The notes beneath the pieces were generated by a model, which saw only the letters and a list, made by a program, of their open reading frames with translations, ran no database searches and was not told where the DNA came from. 24,540 nucleotides of DNA, from contig JH153666.1 in NCBI GenBank assembly GCA_000226015.1, positions 51,338 to 75,877 of the forward strand. Direction: 5' to 3'. This DNA comes from Mnemiopsis leidyi (lineage: Eukaryota; Ctenophora; Tentaculata; Lobata; Bolinopsidae). Position numbers and translations under genes: made by a program. Positions 18,201-24,208 of the stretch are shown in pieces; the stretch's first letter is position 1, and every line of letters begins with the position of its first letter.

Positions 18201-20362
18201 GACACATAGCAACACACAGACTCACCGACATACCGACAGACAAACATACAGGTACCCTAACAGTCTCTCTACACGGATAGGTGCACCAGGTTACAAGGTT
18301 CTGTGTACAGTTTAGACTGTCAGATTAAACTACGTGTACATGGAGATCGACAACCGTCCTCCATTCAATCGGACAGAGATTTACATTGTGGCTGTAGAAG
18401 TAGGTGCTTCAACATGTCTAACAAGTAACAAGCTAATTACATTTGTCTTAATACATCGGGATGGTTTAGAGTTTTGTTATTATAATTAAAACAGTAAAAT
18501 TGTTTAAACCTATTGTATATGCAGCTAGGTTGAGAAAATCGAATCAATTTTAATTGTTGGTTTGGTCTCGAGATAAACCGTTGCCGATGTGACATGTTAG
18601 CTTATAAGCAGTAAAGATTCTTCTTTGGAATAATAGGTGGCTCAGTGTTAATGTATACGTATCTTCGTGCCTTTGGGATAATGAGAAGTGTTGTGCAACT
18701 GTAACTAGACGCACACACACACTTATGTACAGAGATTGGGTCGAGTGATTGCGACGGGGAGAATTTTAAGCGTGAGCTCAGGTTATATCTATGATTGGTC
18801 GGATGATACGATTGAAATCCCGAAGTTGTATACAGAGTTTTTATCATACCATGATATGACTATTGATTTTTGAGACATTAAAACAGTACAGAAGCTCGGC
18901 TTAATCTAGAAATAAAGATCTTACGCACAAACAAACAAATTTACATACAAACATACATACAAAACATACAAAAATACATACAAAGCGACAAACAGACAAA
19001 CAAACCTGTTCCTGAGACACTCAGCCAGCTCGCCCTGTAATCCCTGTAGAAGCATCTGTAGATCTCCCACAGGGTCGTTGTTACTGGTGAAGAGCGGGAC
19101 ACACTCCGTTATCTGAGCTTCAAGCTCCGTCACCGCCGCTTCCATGTCTGCAGGGAGATCTAAAATATCAGATGTCAGTTTTGTGTAAAAACCTTTGTCA
19201 CAGGCTAGGCTCTCAGATCTAGGTTTGCTTTAAAATGGTTGTTACTGAGGTGATCTTTACTGAGGTGATCAAGCACAGATTTTCTAACTCTTGAACTTCA
19301 GCCAATTCCACGAGTTTTGGTCAAATCAAGCTCTTCTCAGAGATGAAAGACGCCAAAATATGCTGTATGAATGATTGCCTCACCTTCGTACCAAAACATA
19401 CTGCCTCGACTTAAACAGAAAATTTCAATAAAGTTGCCGTAAACAAATTAACGTGTGACGATAAAAAATTATTTCAAACGAAAGAGTTGATTATTTCGTA
19501 TAGCGTAAAGCGTTGCAGGACACAGGCATGGACAGATCATGTACAGATAATGGTGATGGATGATCTGCAAAATCTTGATTATACCTTAACTGCTGTATGG
19601 TAAGATTAAGAAGTTTGAGATCAATGTCCAGAATTTCTACTAGTTATAACGTATTCAAGGTGATGGACCTCAGGTCATTGAGGTAATACGGAATATAATA
19701 ATCAAGTCAAATGTCGATCATCATGAAAATTACTGATTTTCAAGAGAATAAGCACTATACATGATTGATCATGAGTCTTACATGAGAAGCCGTCAAAAAG
19801 TTCTTAACAGCTTATTTCATTAGGAATGGACTTCAGAATGTTCAGATGTGAGCTTGACAATAAACATAACATTTAAGATATACTCGTTGTAGAAAGATAA
19901 ATAAATGAAAAAGAAACAAGAAAAAAAAATAAAAATAAATAAAATAAACTATCACTAACCTGGATTATCTGTTTGGGTCTCCATGGGTGTTCCAACTCCC
20001 TAAAGATGTTGGTTATTCGAAATTGTATAATGTAATTCAAAATAGTTAAAAAGGTAATTCAAAGTCATAAGAAACCAGTAAAACAATTAAAAAAGGGTAT
20101 AATAAGAATTGGTAATTCACAATTTTTATTGAAAATTCCATTAAAGAAAAATAAATGGATAAAACATTACCTTGCTTTGATAAGCACGAGGTCGAGCCAG
20201 GTATTTGGCCACCCTGAGCTGATCAACAGCAATGAGAGCTCTGGAGTGTTCTCTTAGTAACTCATTGTAGTTTTTCTGTAGGGTGGAGTATGCATCCTCT
20301 GATCCCGGGGTACCCCTACTTCCACCCTCCGAATTTTTCCTGTGGTTTCCCACATTTTTCAT
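3025..20362 (-). CDS. 18-exon gene for an 851-residue coiled-coil and Ser/Pro/Arg-rich protein, possibly AKNA-like
   Basis: The CDS joins, 5' to 3' on the minus strand: 20362-20171, 19999-19960, 19159-19006, 13501-13471, 13307-13190, 13032-12936, 12081-11972, 11809-11410, 11142-11059, 7927-7762, 7605-7400, 7220-7086, 6898-6728, 6523-6332, 6164-6086, 5948-5824, 4134-4057 and 3202-3025. Each border is GT-AG, all 17 junction phases match, and the total of 2556 nt is divisible by three, which chance would rarely give. Layout: residues 28-52 hold a helical motif (LLREHSRALIAVDQLR) resembling the conserved core of AKNA proteins. Residues 78-160 look like a coiled coil. Residues 250-380 are basic and proline-rich. 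From about 535 to the end the protein is Ser/Arg/Pro-rich and probably disordered. If the AKNA link is right, it would act at centrosomes or microtubules. That is an inference from one motif. No enzyme motif, signal peptide or membrane segment is visible. Confidence 0.8.
3230..3290. promoter_or_regulatory. Four CACGTG sites next to the last exon
   Basis: CACGTG at 3230, 3242, 3257 and 3285, in the intron just upstream of terminal exon 18 of the minus-strand gene. Spacings of 12, 15 and 28 nt and the shared GTCACGTGTTC context suggest either an E-box cluster or a remnant of the same repeat as 4942-5224. Confidence 0.35.
3857..3926 (+). repeat. Exact 35-bp tandem duplication
   Basis: The 35-mer beginning agctgtgtttgagctctgca occurs at 3857-3891 and again at 3892-3926 with no mismatch, followed by a further agct. 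A recent local duplication inside the intron. Confidence 0.85.
4057..4134 (-). CDS. Coding exon 17
   Basis: Very strong acceptor ctattttttcag|CGTTTC and donor GACTACCC|GTGAGT, phase 2 at both ends. Encodes VSPTSGLETHFHFNFYGQGS, then NNGDYP. It is aromatic and His-rich, unlike the neighbouring Ser/Pro exons. Confidence 0.75.
4163..4350 (+). repeat. Imperfect two-copy repeat of about 85-100 bp, rich in tacagta/gtacac palindromes
   Basis: Copy one (about 4163-4261) and copy two (about 4262-4350) share ggttttactg, cactgtac, tacagct, tattacagggatatt, cagtacagctat in the same order. Copy one has an extra palindromic gtacactgcacagtgtac. The plus ORF here is a by-product. Confidence 0.7.
4942..5224 (+). 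repeat. 15-bp minisatellite, 19 units, each centred on CACGTG
   Basis: The unit is roughly aacaacacgtgacat. CACGTG starts at 4947, 4962, 4977, 5007 and then every 15 nt to 5217 (18 perfect sites; the unit at 4992 reads CACGTA). Flanking single sites are at 4925 and 5237. Because 15 is a multiple of three, frames on both strands stay open and produce TTRDI and CHVLL/MSRVV repeat ORFs, which I do not consider genes. Confidence 0.95.
5824..5948 (-). CDS. Coding exon 16: second FEVGP motif
   Basis: Acceptor ttttcctcccag|GGTTAC, donor ACATTCCA|GTAAGT, phase 0 in, phase 2 out. Encodes GYPVKPPIEVGVRIGGPSSS, then AGNFEVGPSHSPRAV. The FEVGP stretch matches exon 14 at both protein and DNA level. The GTAAGT donor overlaps an in-frame TAA, so retention of this intron ends the protein at once. 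The longer ATG ORF here is a different, non-coding frame. Confidence 0.75.
6086..6164 (-). CDS. Coding exon 15
   Basis: Acceptor tgtcatttttcag|ATCCCA, donor CTCTTCG|GTAAGA, phase 2 in, phase 0 out. It is the only segment found that bridges exon 14 (phase 2) and exon 16 (phase 0). Encodes SHSPEVRNYRDTRHLFYDRP, then PEVLSS. Confidence 0.72.
6332..6523 (-). CDS. Coding exon 14: FEVGP motif and RSSSP repeats
   Basis: Acceptor cttcttcccttcag|AAGTCC, donor ATCTCCCAG|GTTCTT, phase 2 at both ends. Encodes NFEVGP followed by four RSSSP units about ten residues apart, each followed by an RY/YN/GY-type segment, then two PRSP motifs. Proline-directed kinases could phosphorylate these. If the donor is not used, translation reads two more codons to a TAG at 6322-6324, giving a shorter protein ending RSPRFL. 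Confidence 0.78.
6728..6898 (-). CDS. Coding exon 13
   Basis: Acceptor aactctcaccag|GTTCAG, donor GTGCGG|GTTTGT, phase 2 at both ends. Encodes a charged helix (SMVRDDVQELADRLRNLRSS), then an RSSSP motif and a second Arg-rich helix (TRDALRDRLRRLQ). A GT 6 nt earlier (TTACA|GTGCGG, exon end 6734) keeps the frame and cannot be excluded. Confidence 0.76.
7086..7220 (-). CDS. Coding exon 12
   Basis: Acceptor gacaattacag|AGTTTT, donor GCGGAGGA|GTAAGT, phase 2 at both ends. Encodes a Ser/Pro/Asn-rich stretch (GYDSGYNEEASRKSSPNRQQ, then NSLGSPKSSPRSAEE). ORFs on the plus strand and in other minus frames here are shadows. It is a natural cassette exon because skipping keeps the frame. Confidence 0.76.
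7400..7605 (-). CDS. Coding exon 11
   Basis: Acceptor tatcactttcag|GATTTT, donor CTAAACG|GTCTAG, phase 0 in, phase 2 out. Encodes a polar Tyr/Asp/Arg-rich segment (DFNPGPNSYANSDYNYEVQD, then ADRRRHSDASHRQFESSTLP) ending in a basic IAKRAPIRAKR. A later donor (CGCAA|GTATCA) is in the same phase and possible but weaker. Confidence 0.76.
7762..7927 (-). CDS. Coding exon 10
   Basis: Acceptor gtttttacag|GATTGG, donor GGATAT|GTGAGT, phase 2 in, phase 0 out. Encodes a Ser-rich region (IGVQEKPRTSARSVQGSLKV) ending VGSQPPSRASTPAKGY, with proline-directed Ser/Thr sites. Confidence 0.78.
8572..8758 (+). pseudogene. Broken fucolectin/F5-8C domain copy upstream of the lectin gene
   Basis: After a good acceptor (ttactggtgcag at 8560-8571) one frame reads DETDNLFSGRIIKDNREDGT, then YWSPSG and a TGA. 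This matches the AIDGNRE..YW part of the family and exon 2 of the intact gene. About 60 bases on, in another frame, KIPISLALDDSLVSEVITLN, then RHYG and a donor TATG|GTATGA match exon 3 (VDL..I..V.IYNR). The two pieces cannot be joined in phase with the GT sites present, and no equivalents of the signal peptide, first strands or last exon are seen nearby. I read it as a truncated duplicate. Confidence 0.4.
9107..9170 (+). CDS. Lectin exon 1: start codon and signal peptide
   Basis: ATG at 9107 directly after an in-frame TAG (9104-9106), so this is a true upstream limit. Encodes MMFCIFQFVSCVVSFVTGRK, then A: a hydrophobic core with a small-residue end typical of a signal peptide. Donor AAGCAG|GTATGA, phase 1. 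A second ATG follows immediately. Confidence 0.65.
9107..10653 (+). CDS. Nested gene: secreted single-domain fucolectin/F5-8C-type lectin
   Basis: Exons 9107-9170, 9429-9564, 9799-9916 and 10172-10346 join in phase (1, 2, 0), giving a signal peptide plus about 143 residues of one galactose-binding-like domain of the fucolectin (tachylectin-4)/F5-8C superfamily. Diagnostic pieces in order: ENIARLGIASQSS near the N-terminus (family: NLA.GK.A.QSS), KSIDGIRD (AIDG), TPWWKLSF (WW.VDL), IARLKLYNR (I..V.IYNR), NGLQVYVGE, and the closing IQLAEVEVYG. Expected role: secreted carbohydrate binding (fucose/galactose), often linked to innate immunity. Oddities: the usual Cys-Cys pair after the YNR strand is missing. 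It sits wholly inside an intron of the minus-strand gene, on the opposite strand. The last exon is uncertain (candidate 10634-10653). Confidence 0.72.
9429..9564 (+). CDS. Lectin exon 2: N-terminal half-domain
   Basis: Acceptor acataagcag|GTGATT, donor ACGATAG|GTAAAG, phase 1 in, phase 2 out. Encodes ENIARLGIASQSSSWADRDG, then AEKSIDGIRDTTWR, matching the opening strands of fucolectin/F5-8C domains. Confidence 0.75.
9799..9916 (+). CDS. Lectin exon 3: central strands
   Basis: Acceptor tcaatttcgag|AACAAA, donor CTTCAA|GTAGGT, phase 2 in, phase 0 out. Encodes HEVTPWWKLSFRSLCFIARL, then KLYNRQDKNDISINGLQ. In the family the position after YNR normally carries CC.ER; here it reads QDKND. Confidence 0.74.
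9970..9981 (+). repeat. Poly-G tract of 12
   Basis: Twelve consecutive G within the lectin gene's third intron, 54 nt after its donor. In the host gene's transcript it is a C run. Confidence 0.9.
10172..10346 (+). CDS. Lectin exon 4: C-terminal strands
   Basis: Acceptor acttttcccag|GTTTAT, donor TTTAAGA|GTAAGT, phase 0 in, phase 1 out. Encodes VYVGENLVESLNYDD, then ILIARKHAAEQKAIQLAEVE, ending VYGWCFK. The LAEVEVYG end is the family's closing strand. The single Cys in WCF may pair with the Cys of exon 3 (SLCF). Confidence 0.76.
10634..10653 (+). CDS. Possible terminal lectin exon
   Basis: Acceptor aagctctgtcag|ACTCCG is in the right phase (1) after exon 4 and gives SDVYV then TAA, for a 170-residue precursor. 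An acceptor 9 nt earlier (ctgtgaag|CTC) gives the same end with three more residues. If the exon-4 donor is not used, translation instead stops at 10415-10417. Rests only on phase and splice signals. Confidence 0.3.
11059..11142 (-). CDS. Coding exon 9
   Basis: Excellent signals: attttcag|TGACGG and CTAACTC|GTAAGT. Phase 2 at both ends, so it can be skipped without a frameshift. Encodes a Gly/Ser/His-rich polar segment (DGGGKNGHKHTSDSALGSS). The following 3.1-kb intron contains the plus-strand lectin gene. Confidence 0.78.
11410..11809 (-). CDS. Coding exon 8, longest exon: basic, proline-rich
   Basis: Acceptor atatcttcag|GGTCTT, donor AATGACAG|GTAAGG, phase 1 in, phase 2 out; 400 nt. Encodes a Lys/Pro-rich, probably disordered region with alternating K and P (KSKPKDRPKAKPKETSKK), a PxxP-type stretch (SKPPKPPRKPLS) that could bind SH3 domains, and a basic patch (RIFGGKKQPKGSKYKRC). 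The open frame extends upstream of the acceptor to 11852, but only this acceptor fits exon 7 in phase. Confidence 0.8.
11972..12081 (-). CDS. Coding exon 7 (acidic segment)
   Basis: Acceptor ttcacccaag|GTCACC is weak in pyrimidines but is the only one that avoids an upstream in-frame TAA. Donor CTGAGG|GTGAGA. Phase 2 in, phase 1 out. Encodes an acidic segment, SPHYNTSDFERDEELCDRD, then SLSDIIDMHNELRAESE. Confidence 0.74.
12128..12359 (+). repeat. Diverged direct repeat, two copies of about 80 bp
   Basis: About 12128-12207 and 12276-12359 share taa(a)gtttaacgt.aagtt.aa.gtggagata, taggag.aaaa, ttcggtg and gatacca in order, separated by unrelated sequence. Intronic. Confidence 0.65.
12498..12935 (+). 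repeat. Mixed satellite field: 17-bp gttataactctataagt units and 21-bp agatagtacgtacgttgagtt units
   Basis: The 17-bp type recurs from 12499 to 12580 and again, with variants (ttataagatactataagtg), from 12758 to 12920. The 21-bp type occurs twice at 12584-12625 and three times plus a partial at 12674-12750. It is the same sequence that spans the exon 6 donor at 12936. The whole field is the intron between exons 6 and 7. Confidence 0.9.
12936..13032 (-). CDS. Coding exon 6, with its donor inside a satellite unit
   Basis: Acceptor aactatttag|GAGCG, donor CTCAAC|GTACGT, phase 1 in, phase 2 out. Encodes ASLCHTSSLLSGADSSENN, then FSAVNSFPNLHS. The last 12 nt of the exon and the first 10-12 nt of the intron are the unit that is tandemly repeated downstream in the intron. 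Confidence 0.7.
13190..13307 (-). CDS. Coding exon 5 (coiled-coil end, Ser/Arg-rich linker)
   Basis: Acceptor cacgtccag|ATCGC, donor ACATG|GTCAGT, phase 0 in, phase 1 out. Encodes IAECEEKIRNMEGALSLKIL, then a polar NSRGNSRASSRAANRH stretch. The plus-strand ORF opposite it is a shadow. Confidence 0.78.
13471..13501 (-). CDS. Coding exon 4 (31-nt microexon)
   Basis: Strong acceptor catcatttcag|TAACG and donor GACAGG|GTAAGC. Phase 2 in, phase 0 out, exactly what exons 3 and 5 require. Encodes NEMNCDLKDR and continues the helix between exon 3 (GELAECLRN) and exon 5 (IAECEEKIRNMEG). Confidence 0.72.
17407..17494 (+). repeat. 22-bp minisatellite, four units
   Basis: Units tgacaaagtggtgacaccat(gg/ga/at) at 17407, 17429, 17451 and 17473, with one to three differences between units. 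It makes the Val/Ser/His/Cys repeat in the minus ORF there, which is not a gene. Confidence 0.92.
18324..18489 (+). other. Exon-like plus-strand ORF of unknown identity
   Basis: After the acceptor tagactgtcag, one frame reads LNYVYMEIDNRPPFNRTEIY, then IVAVE and a possible donor GTAGAA|GTAGGT at 18399/18400. Unspliced, it runs from ATG 18340 to TAA 18489 (49 residues). Balanced codon choice and an alternating hydrophobic pattern look protein-coding. I do not recognise the family and find no partner exon. It could be a fragment of another nested gene or chance. Confidence 0.2.
19006..19159 (-). CDS. Coding exon 3 (coiled-coil start)
   Basis: Acceptor gatattttag|ATCTCC, donor GGAACAG|GTTTGT, phase 1 in, phase 2 out. 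Encodes an acidic, leucine-rich helix (MEAAVTELEAQITECV, then DLQMLLQGLQGELAECLRN). A second acceptor 12 nt further in (ccctgcag|AC at 19147) keeps the frame and would drop four residues. Confidence 0.78.
19960..19999 (-). CDS. Coding exon 2 (40-nt short exon)
   Basis: Acceptor atctttag|GGAGTTGG and donor AATCCAG|GTTAGT. Phase 0 in, phase 1 out; encodes GVGTPMETQTDNP. It joins exon 1 and exon 3 in frame. It is too short to be found by ORF length and rests on splice signals and phase alone. Confidence 0.7.
20171..20362 (-). CDS. Coding exon 1 of the minus-strand gene (start codon, AKNA-like motif)
   Basis: ATG at 20360-20362; 64 codons; ends in phase 0 at AAG|GTAATG. An acceptor (ttacaag|GAGCA) lies 5 nt upstream of the ATG, with an in-frame TAA further up in the intron, so this is either the first coding exon after a 5'UTR intron or begins there. 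Residues 24-52 form an amphipathic helix with NYNELLREHSRALIAVDQLR, which resembles the AKNA-domain core. The first 22 residues are polar and Gly/Ser-rich. Confidence 0.72.
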
Positions 20363-20699
20363 TGCTCCTTGTAAGTAATTTGAAATGAATTAGATAATAT
20401 GGAAATGCAGCAATCATATAACATACAAACTATAAATTAAGACATTGATAGTGCTGCTAGATATACCTAATAGATACAATATAGCACTCAATATAGAACC
20501 TCACCTTTAAGCCATGATGATTCAAATCTAATTTATATAGGCTTCAATGGGCATTTCAGTAAAAAAATATGACCTTTAAAAATCTAGGATTTTAAGCCAA
20601 ATTACTACATTTTGTACAGAAAATTTTGCTAAATTGTGTGGATGAGTTGTCCAAAAAAAGCGCAGCTGAGCACTACGTAGCAATAAAGTTGAGTTTAAC

Positions 20700-21130
20700 A
20701 CTAAGAAATTTTGTTTTAAGGCCTCCTGGCAGGTTGTATTGAACATGTTTGTTGCACACTGACCGGCCGGAGTAGAATCTGCGTTTACAAGCCGCCGTGA
20801 AACAATAGCTTATGGTATCCAGAATCTGCGCTGTGGTTGGCATCCCAGAGCGGACAGCGATATAGAGCGGCTAAACCATGGACTCGAGTGCGGTAAGCTT
20901 TTTCAAGCCCATTTTACCACCCGCAGGTCGCTCCAGGTTGCAAACAGCGTCAAAAACTGGTGCCGTGGCCAGGCTCAGGCTGGGTGACACGCTGTGACAA
21001 CATTTCTTGAGTAAATATTAGCATGGCCAGTTTTTCAGTCACATCAAAAAGATCCCCGGTGCCAAGCACCGCCATGCAGCAAAAGATCCCCTGATCATGA
21101 TGGTACAAACCTTCCAGAAAATTGGTGTAT
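20700..21130 (-). mobile_element. GC-rich decayed coding-like relic, possibly transposon-derived
   Basis: Markedly richer in G+C than its surroundings. On the minus strand one frame (about 21130-20963) reads LEGLYHHDQGIFCCMAVLGT, then GDLFDVTEKLAMLIFTQEML. A second frame follows from about 20973 down to 20701, broken by one TAG, with KMGLKKLTALES and PLYIAVRSGMPTTAQILDTI, then SYCFTAACKRRF. The plus strand also stays open for about 75 codons. Several open frames make the true one uncertain. I do not recognise the family. Confidence 0.3.
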
Positions 21131-21807
21131 CATACATACAAGAATCGGCAGAAACCGCTATGACCACACAAGGACATGAGCACAAATATGTCAAAATTTT
21201 AAATGGTCAAAAATTATCACCATGACAACGTGAAGATGGCAACATAAACAAGAATTGCGCCCGCTTGGTTAGGTCTCAGGCGGACGCTAGATTTCCATCT
21301 CTTTAATTGTACAGCAACTACTATGGTTATATAAGATTTACCTGTGTTAAAAGCAATTGTGACCGTGTTTAAGATATAAAATATACTGACATCATATCTT
21401 TTATGTGGCGGTAATACCCGAAAATTGTACTTCAAAGAATGCCAGACCGTTTAATCTCGACAATATCCCTCTCAAGTTCTGATTGAGAAATTATAACTAT
21501 GAGCGGCTACTGTGAGTCTGATAATATCGGCCGTAAAGTTAAAATGAATGACCAATTTTATCCTAACTAATTGTAATGTGATCAATGAAATGTCAGCTGT
21601 AAAGATTTAAGGACCTGTACCTGTTTACAACCAGGACTAAGATAAATTTATCGATGGTGCAGATATATATTATAACTAAGCAGTTTGTGATAACAATTTC
21701 AACTTAAATAGTAACAGCTGATCATTACTCAAGGTCTAAAATATTAGGCTTTGATGTTTTGTCATAATTTCGGCAATACGTTAAACAACAGAAGGCCATT
21801 AACTTAC

Positions 21808-21960
21808 TTGCACGCAACACGAACCAAAGGCAAAGGAATAATAAAATCGCGCAGATAAATTGGCACGGAACTCGTGCATGCCAAGACTTGCTGCGCGTTC
21901 AATTCTGCACATGGGCGCATTTGACCTGAATTTATTTAGTTCATCATGTTGAGTGTTTAC
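21808..21960 (-). promoter_or_regulatory. Possible alternative 5'UTR exon/promoter with a strong donor
   Basis: Minus-strand GTGCAA|GTAAGT at 21807/21808 follows a CpG-bearing segment (gcgcgcaa, tgctgcgcg, atcgcgcag) unlike the surrounding AT-rich intron. No ORF of note. It may be an alternative non-coding first exon closer to exon 1. The 5' end is not defined. Confidence 0.25.
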
Positions 21961-22600
21961 TGTTTGCGCGCAATATTTGACATGACTGAGTGTAGTTGCG
22001 TTCGTGCTTGTTACGAGTTCAGTATTCTTTGGTACGACTATAGTACCTGGCCTCTTACCTAACTTTATATTAATTGTCTGAATTATCTTTTATCAATTTG
22101 TATAACCATTGCATCTTAAGTTGACAGTGAACCATACAAGTTTTAAGTCGTCCACACCTTTTGTTCGTTTTCCGCCAAACGACAATTTCAGCATCCGACT
22201 GCTTTTACGTTTATCATTATGCAATCCCATTTACCGACAGTTCTCGTTTTACAAAGATCTACCATCTGCGTGATGTTGGTCAGTTGAGCTGCAAATGTGG
22301 TCCAAGTAGCATCGAGCAATTGCACGTTTTGGGCCAAGAAATTTCTCAAGCAAATAGCTTTGTGTAGGAGCACGCTTTGTAGCCTCGAGAGCTGCGTTCA
22401 CGTGGTAATGAACGTCTTGCGGAGTTTGACAGGTGTTTGCCTTTGTTACACCAGACACCATGAAATTTACCTACCTACCTACCCACCCCACCCCAAAATC
22501 CGACCACTTTAAACCATCTACTTTAATTTTTGCCTTCAGCAAAAAAGAAGAGATGGAAAAAATTATAATCAAATTATAATGGTTGTGATCAAATTGTTTG

Positions 22601-22644
22601 ACCATTGACCATGGCAAATATCCAAATTTTCCATGGTCATGGTT
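22601..22644. repeat. Imperfect inverted repeat built on CCATGG
   Basis: gaccatgg at 22607-22614 and ccatggtc at 22631-22638 form a perfect 8-bp stem with a 16-nt loop. With one indel and one mismatch the arms extend to ttgaccattgaccatgg / ccatggtcatggttaa. It lies in AT-rich, TE-like intron sequence. Confidence 0.6.
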
Positions 22645-23091
22645 AAGGATTTTTGACCATTGAACATGAGGCAATTTCCCGGGTGTTAGGGTCTTAGTCA
22701 GTGCTAAATGTTCAAGATAATCAGTTTAACTTTTGGGCATGTTTTTTAAACTGCAGCATGTGTAGTCTTTTTCTCTGAATTTCATTGAAACTCAACTTCT
22801 TAAAAGCTAAAGCTAGTATAAAACTACAATATCAAGATGGATCTCCAAAGTCTTGCCACCATACTGGGCATCAAGGGATGCAGCGTGAACGTGTGCAGCA
22901 CTCGGTCTGCTGGGCATTAAATGTGGGGTCAGTCACATTGATTTTACTTATTGTGCAAAGAACTGAACAAAAACAAAGTTTCCAGTCAAGAGTTGAAGAA
23001 GCGGTTTAAAAACAATCAACGATATTAATCCTAAAGGAGTTCACAAGGGGCATTTGTCTATGCAAGTTGCAACCCTCAGTTTACTGAAAGA

Positions 23092-23227
23092 TTAAGGGGG
23101 TTTCTTCTTCTTTGTAGGGGGGATGTGGCACTGAGAGAGTGCCACGGTGAGATAAGGCCATAGCGGCCTTTTGCTCTCCCCGGTCATGTATTTTCTTAAA
23201 GTTAATCTAGCTCTGGTGGTTCCACTG
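23092..23227 (-). mobile_element. 3' end of the LINE with two tandem hairpins
   Basis: Downstream of the RT-like stop. Perfect 8-bp stem gtggcact/agtgccac with loop gagag at 23125-23145, and perfect 6-bp stem aaggcc/ggcctt with loop atagc at 23154-23170, then a minus-strand poly-purine tail (acaaagaagaagaaaccc). An overlapping ORF in another frame (23092-23280) ends PPTKKKKPP and may be the original C-terminus after a frameshift. Confidence 0.5.
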
Positions 23228-23550
23228 TTAGCTTTGCCAATCACGTTGGTTGAAGCGATTTGTGGAACAGATATAACCAACTATTTTCCTTAGTGGAAAG
23301 CGGTCAGCTATCTCAGAGATGCTTGAGTAATAGCAGTTGAAAAAGCGACCCCTTCTATTGAACCACATCGGACATTGTCCGATGAAGTGGTTCATAGTTT
23401 CTTCCTCCATTGAGCAGTGGGGACATATTTTCGAAATGCTTTGAGGTTTATATTTGTTTAGGTGATAGTTCAGGGGTTTAATAAGACTCAGATAAAAGAT
23501 CCAAACTCTTCCAGGTTGCCTCTTCAGAAATACCGAGAAAGCCTGGGAGA
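23228..23550 (-). mobile_element. 5'-truncated non-LTR retrotransposon (LINE): reverse-transcriptase C-terminus
   Basis: One open minus-strand frame from about 23550 to the TAA at 23228-23230 reads FSQAFSVFLKRQPGRVWIFY, then further on CPHCSMEEETMNHFIGQCP, a C-x2-C-x8-H-x4-C finger as found after the RT domain of many LINEs, and then LRKIVGYICSTNRF, the usual closing motif. The RT core and endonuclease are absent from the window, so this is a dead 5'-truncated insertion, in the same orientation as the host gene. Confidence 0.65.
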
Positions 23551-24208
23551 AGGTGTAACAATGAAATACGAATAGTTAATACAAAAAAGAAATAAAACCA
23601 TTAAGTACTGAGTAAAGTACAATTTAAAAAATCGGCGGACAACGCCCAAAACGCTAATTTCAATGAATAACAGAGTTAAACAACTTTTTCGGGGCGACAG
23701 AATGTGTTAGGGTAGCTATGAAAAGTGGAAAGCCCTTCATTCTCAGAACTAAAAGAATATTTTATTGTGGATGTTTCATATTGTGTTAATTCAATGACAA
23801 TTTGACCGGTTTATGAATTATGATGTTGGAAATTAACCTCTCAGCTTGCTTTGAATGGATCAGAAGCTTGTCCTTAAAACTACCTAAGCCTTTTGTGTGT
23901 GAGATCACAATGCACAGCCCACAGGACCCACAACAAAATGCAGCACATTTCAAGGAAAACGATAATTTCAAGGAAAACATTTAATTCAAATTTAAGCAAA
24001 AATTTCAGTTGGGATGAAAGTCGAACCAAAAATGGCAGGCCGTTGCTTGCTCTAACCAAAGCCATTTCACACGCGTCACAACCGGTTAGGAGAAGTTGAA
24101 CGCCATTCATTAATCTCCATGTTGCATTTAAAGATTTTGAACAATTTCTAATTCTGACAATTCTGAAATATTTTATATACAATACAGCCAAAACCAATTA
24201 AAACTTAC

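Larger units (their letters stand above)
13502..19005 (-). other. 5.5-kb intron between exons 3 and 4
   Basis: AT-rich, with no exon needed by phase. It holds a plus-strand 122-codon ORF at 13635-14003 with no recognisable motif and an AT-rich composition (probably chance or an old insertion), a 22-bp minisatellite, and an exon-like plus ORF at 18324-18489. Otherwise I see nothing. Confidence 0.5.
20368..24208 (-). other. Presumed 5' intron(s) of the minus-strand gene, rich in element remains
   Basis: Non-coding for the host gene. Contains the GC-rich relic at 20700-21130, the possible 5'UTR exon at 21808, an inverted repeat at 22601-22644, ORF-rich sequence at 22160-22510 of unknown origin, and the LINE fragment at 23090-23550. 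Confidence 0.4.

Noticed and set aside
22161-22512. Overlapping ORFs on both strands (for example DVHYHVNAALEATKRAP on minus)
   Set aside because: Could be an old element, but frames overlap, none is flanked by convincing splice sites and I recognise no family.
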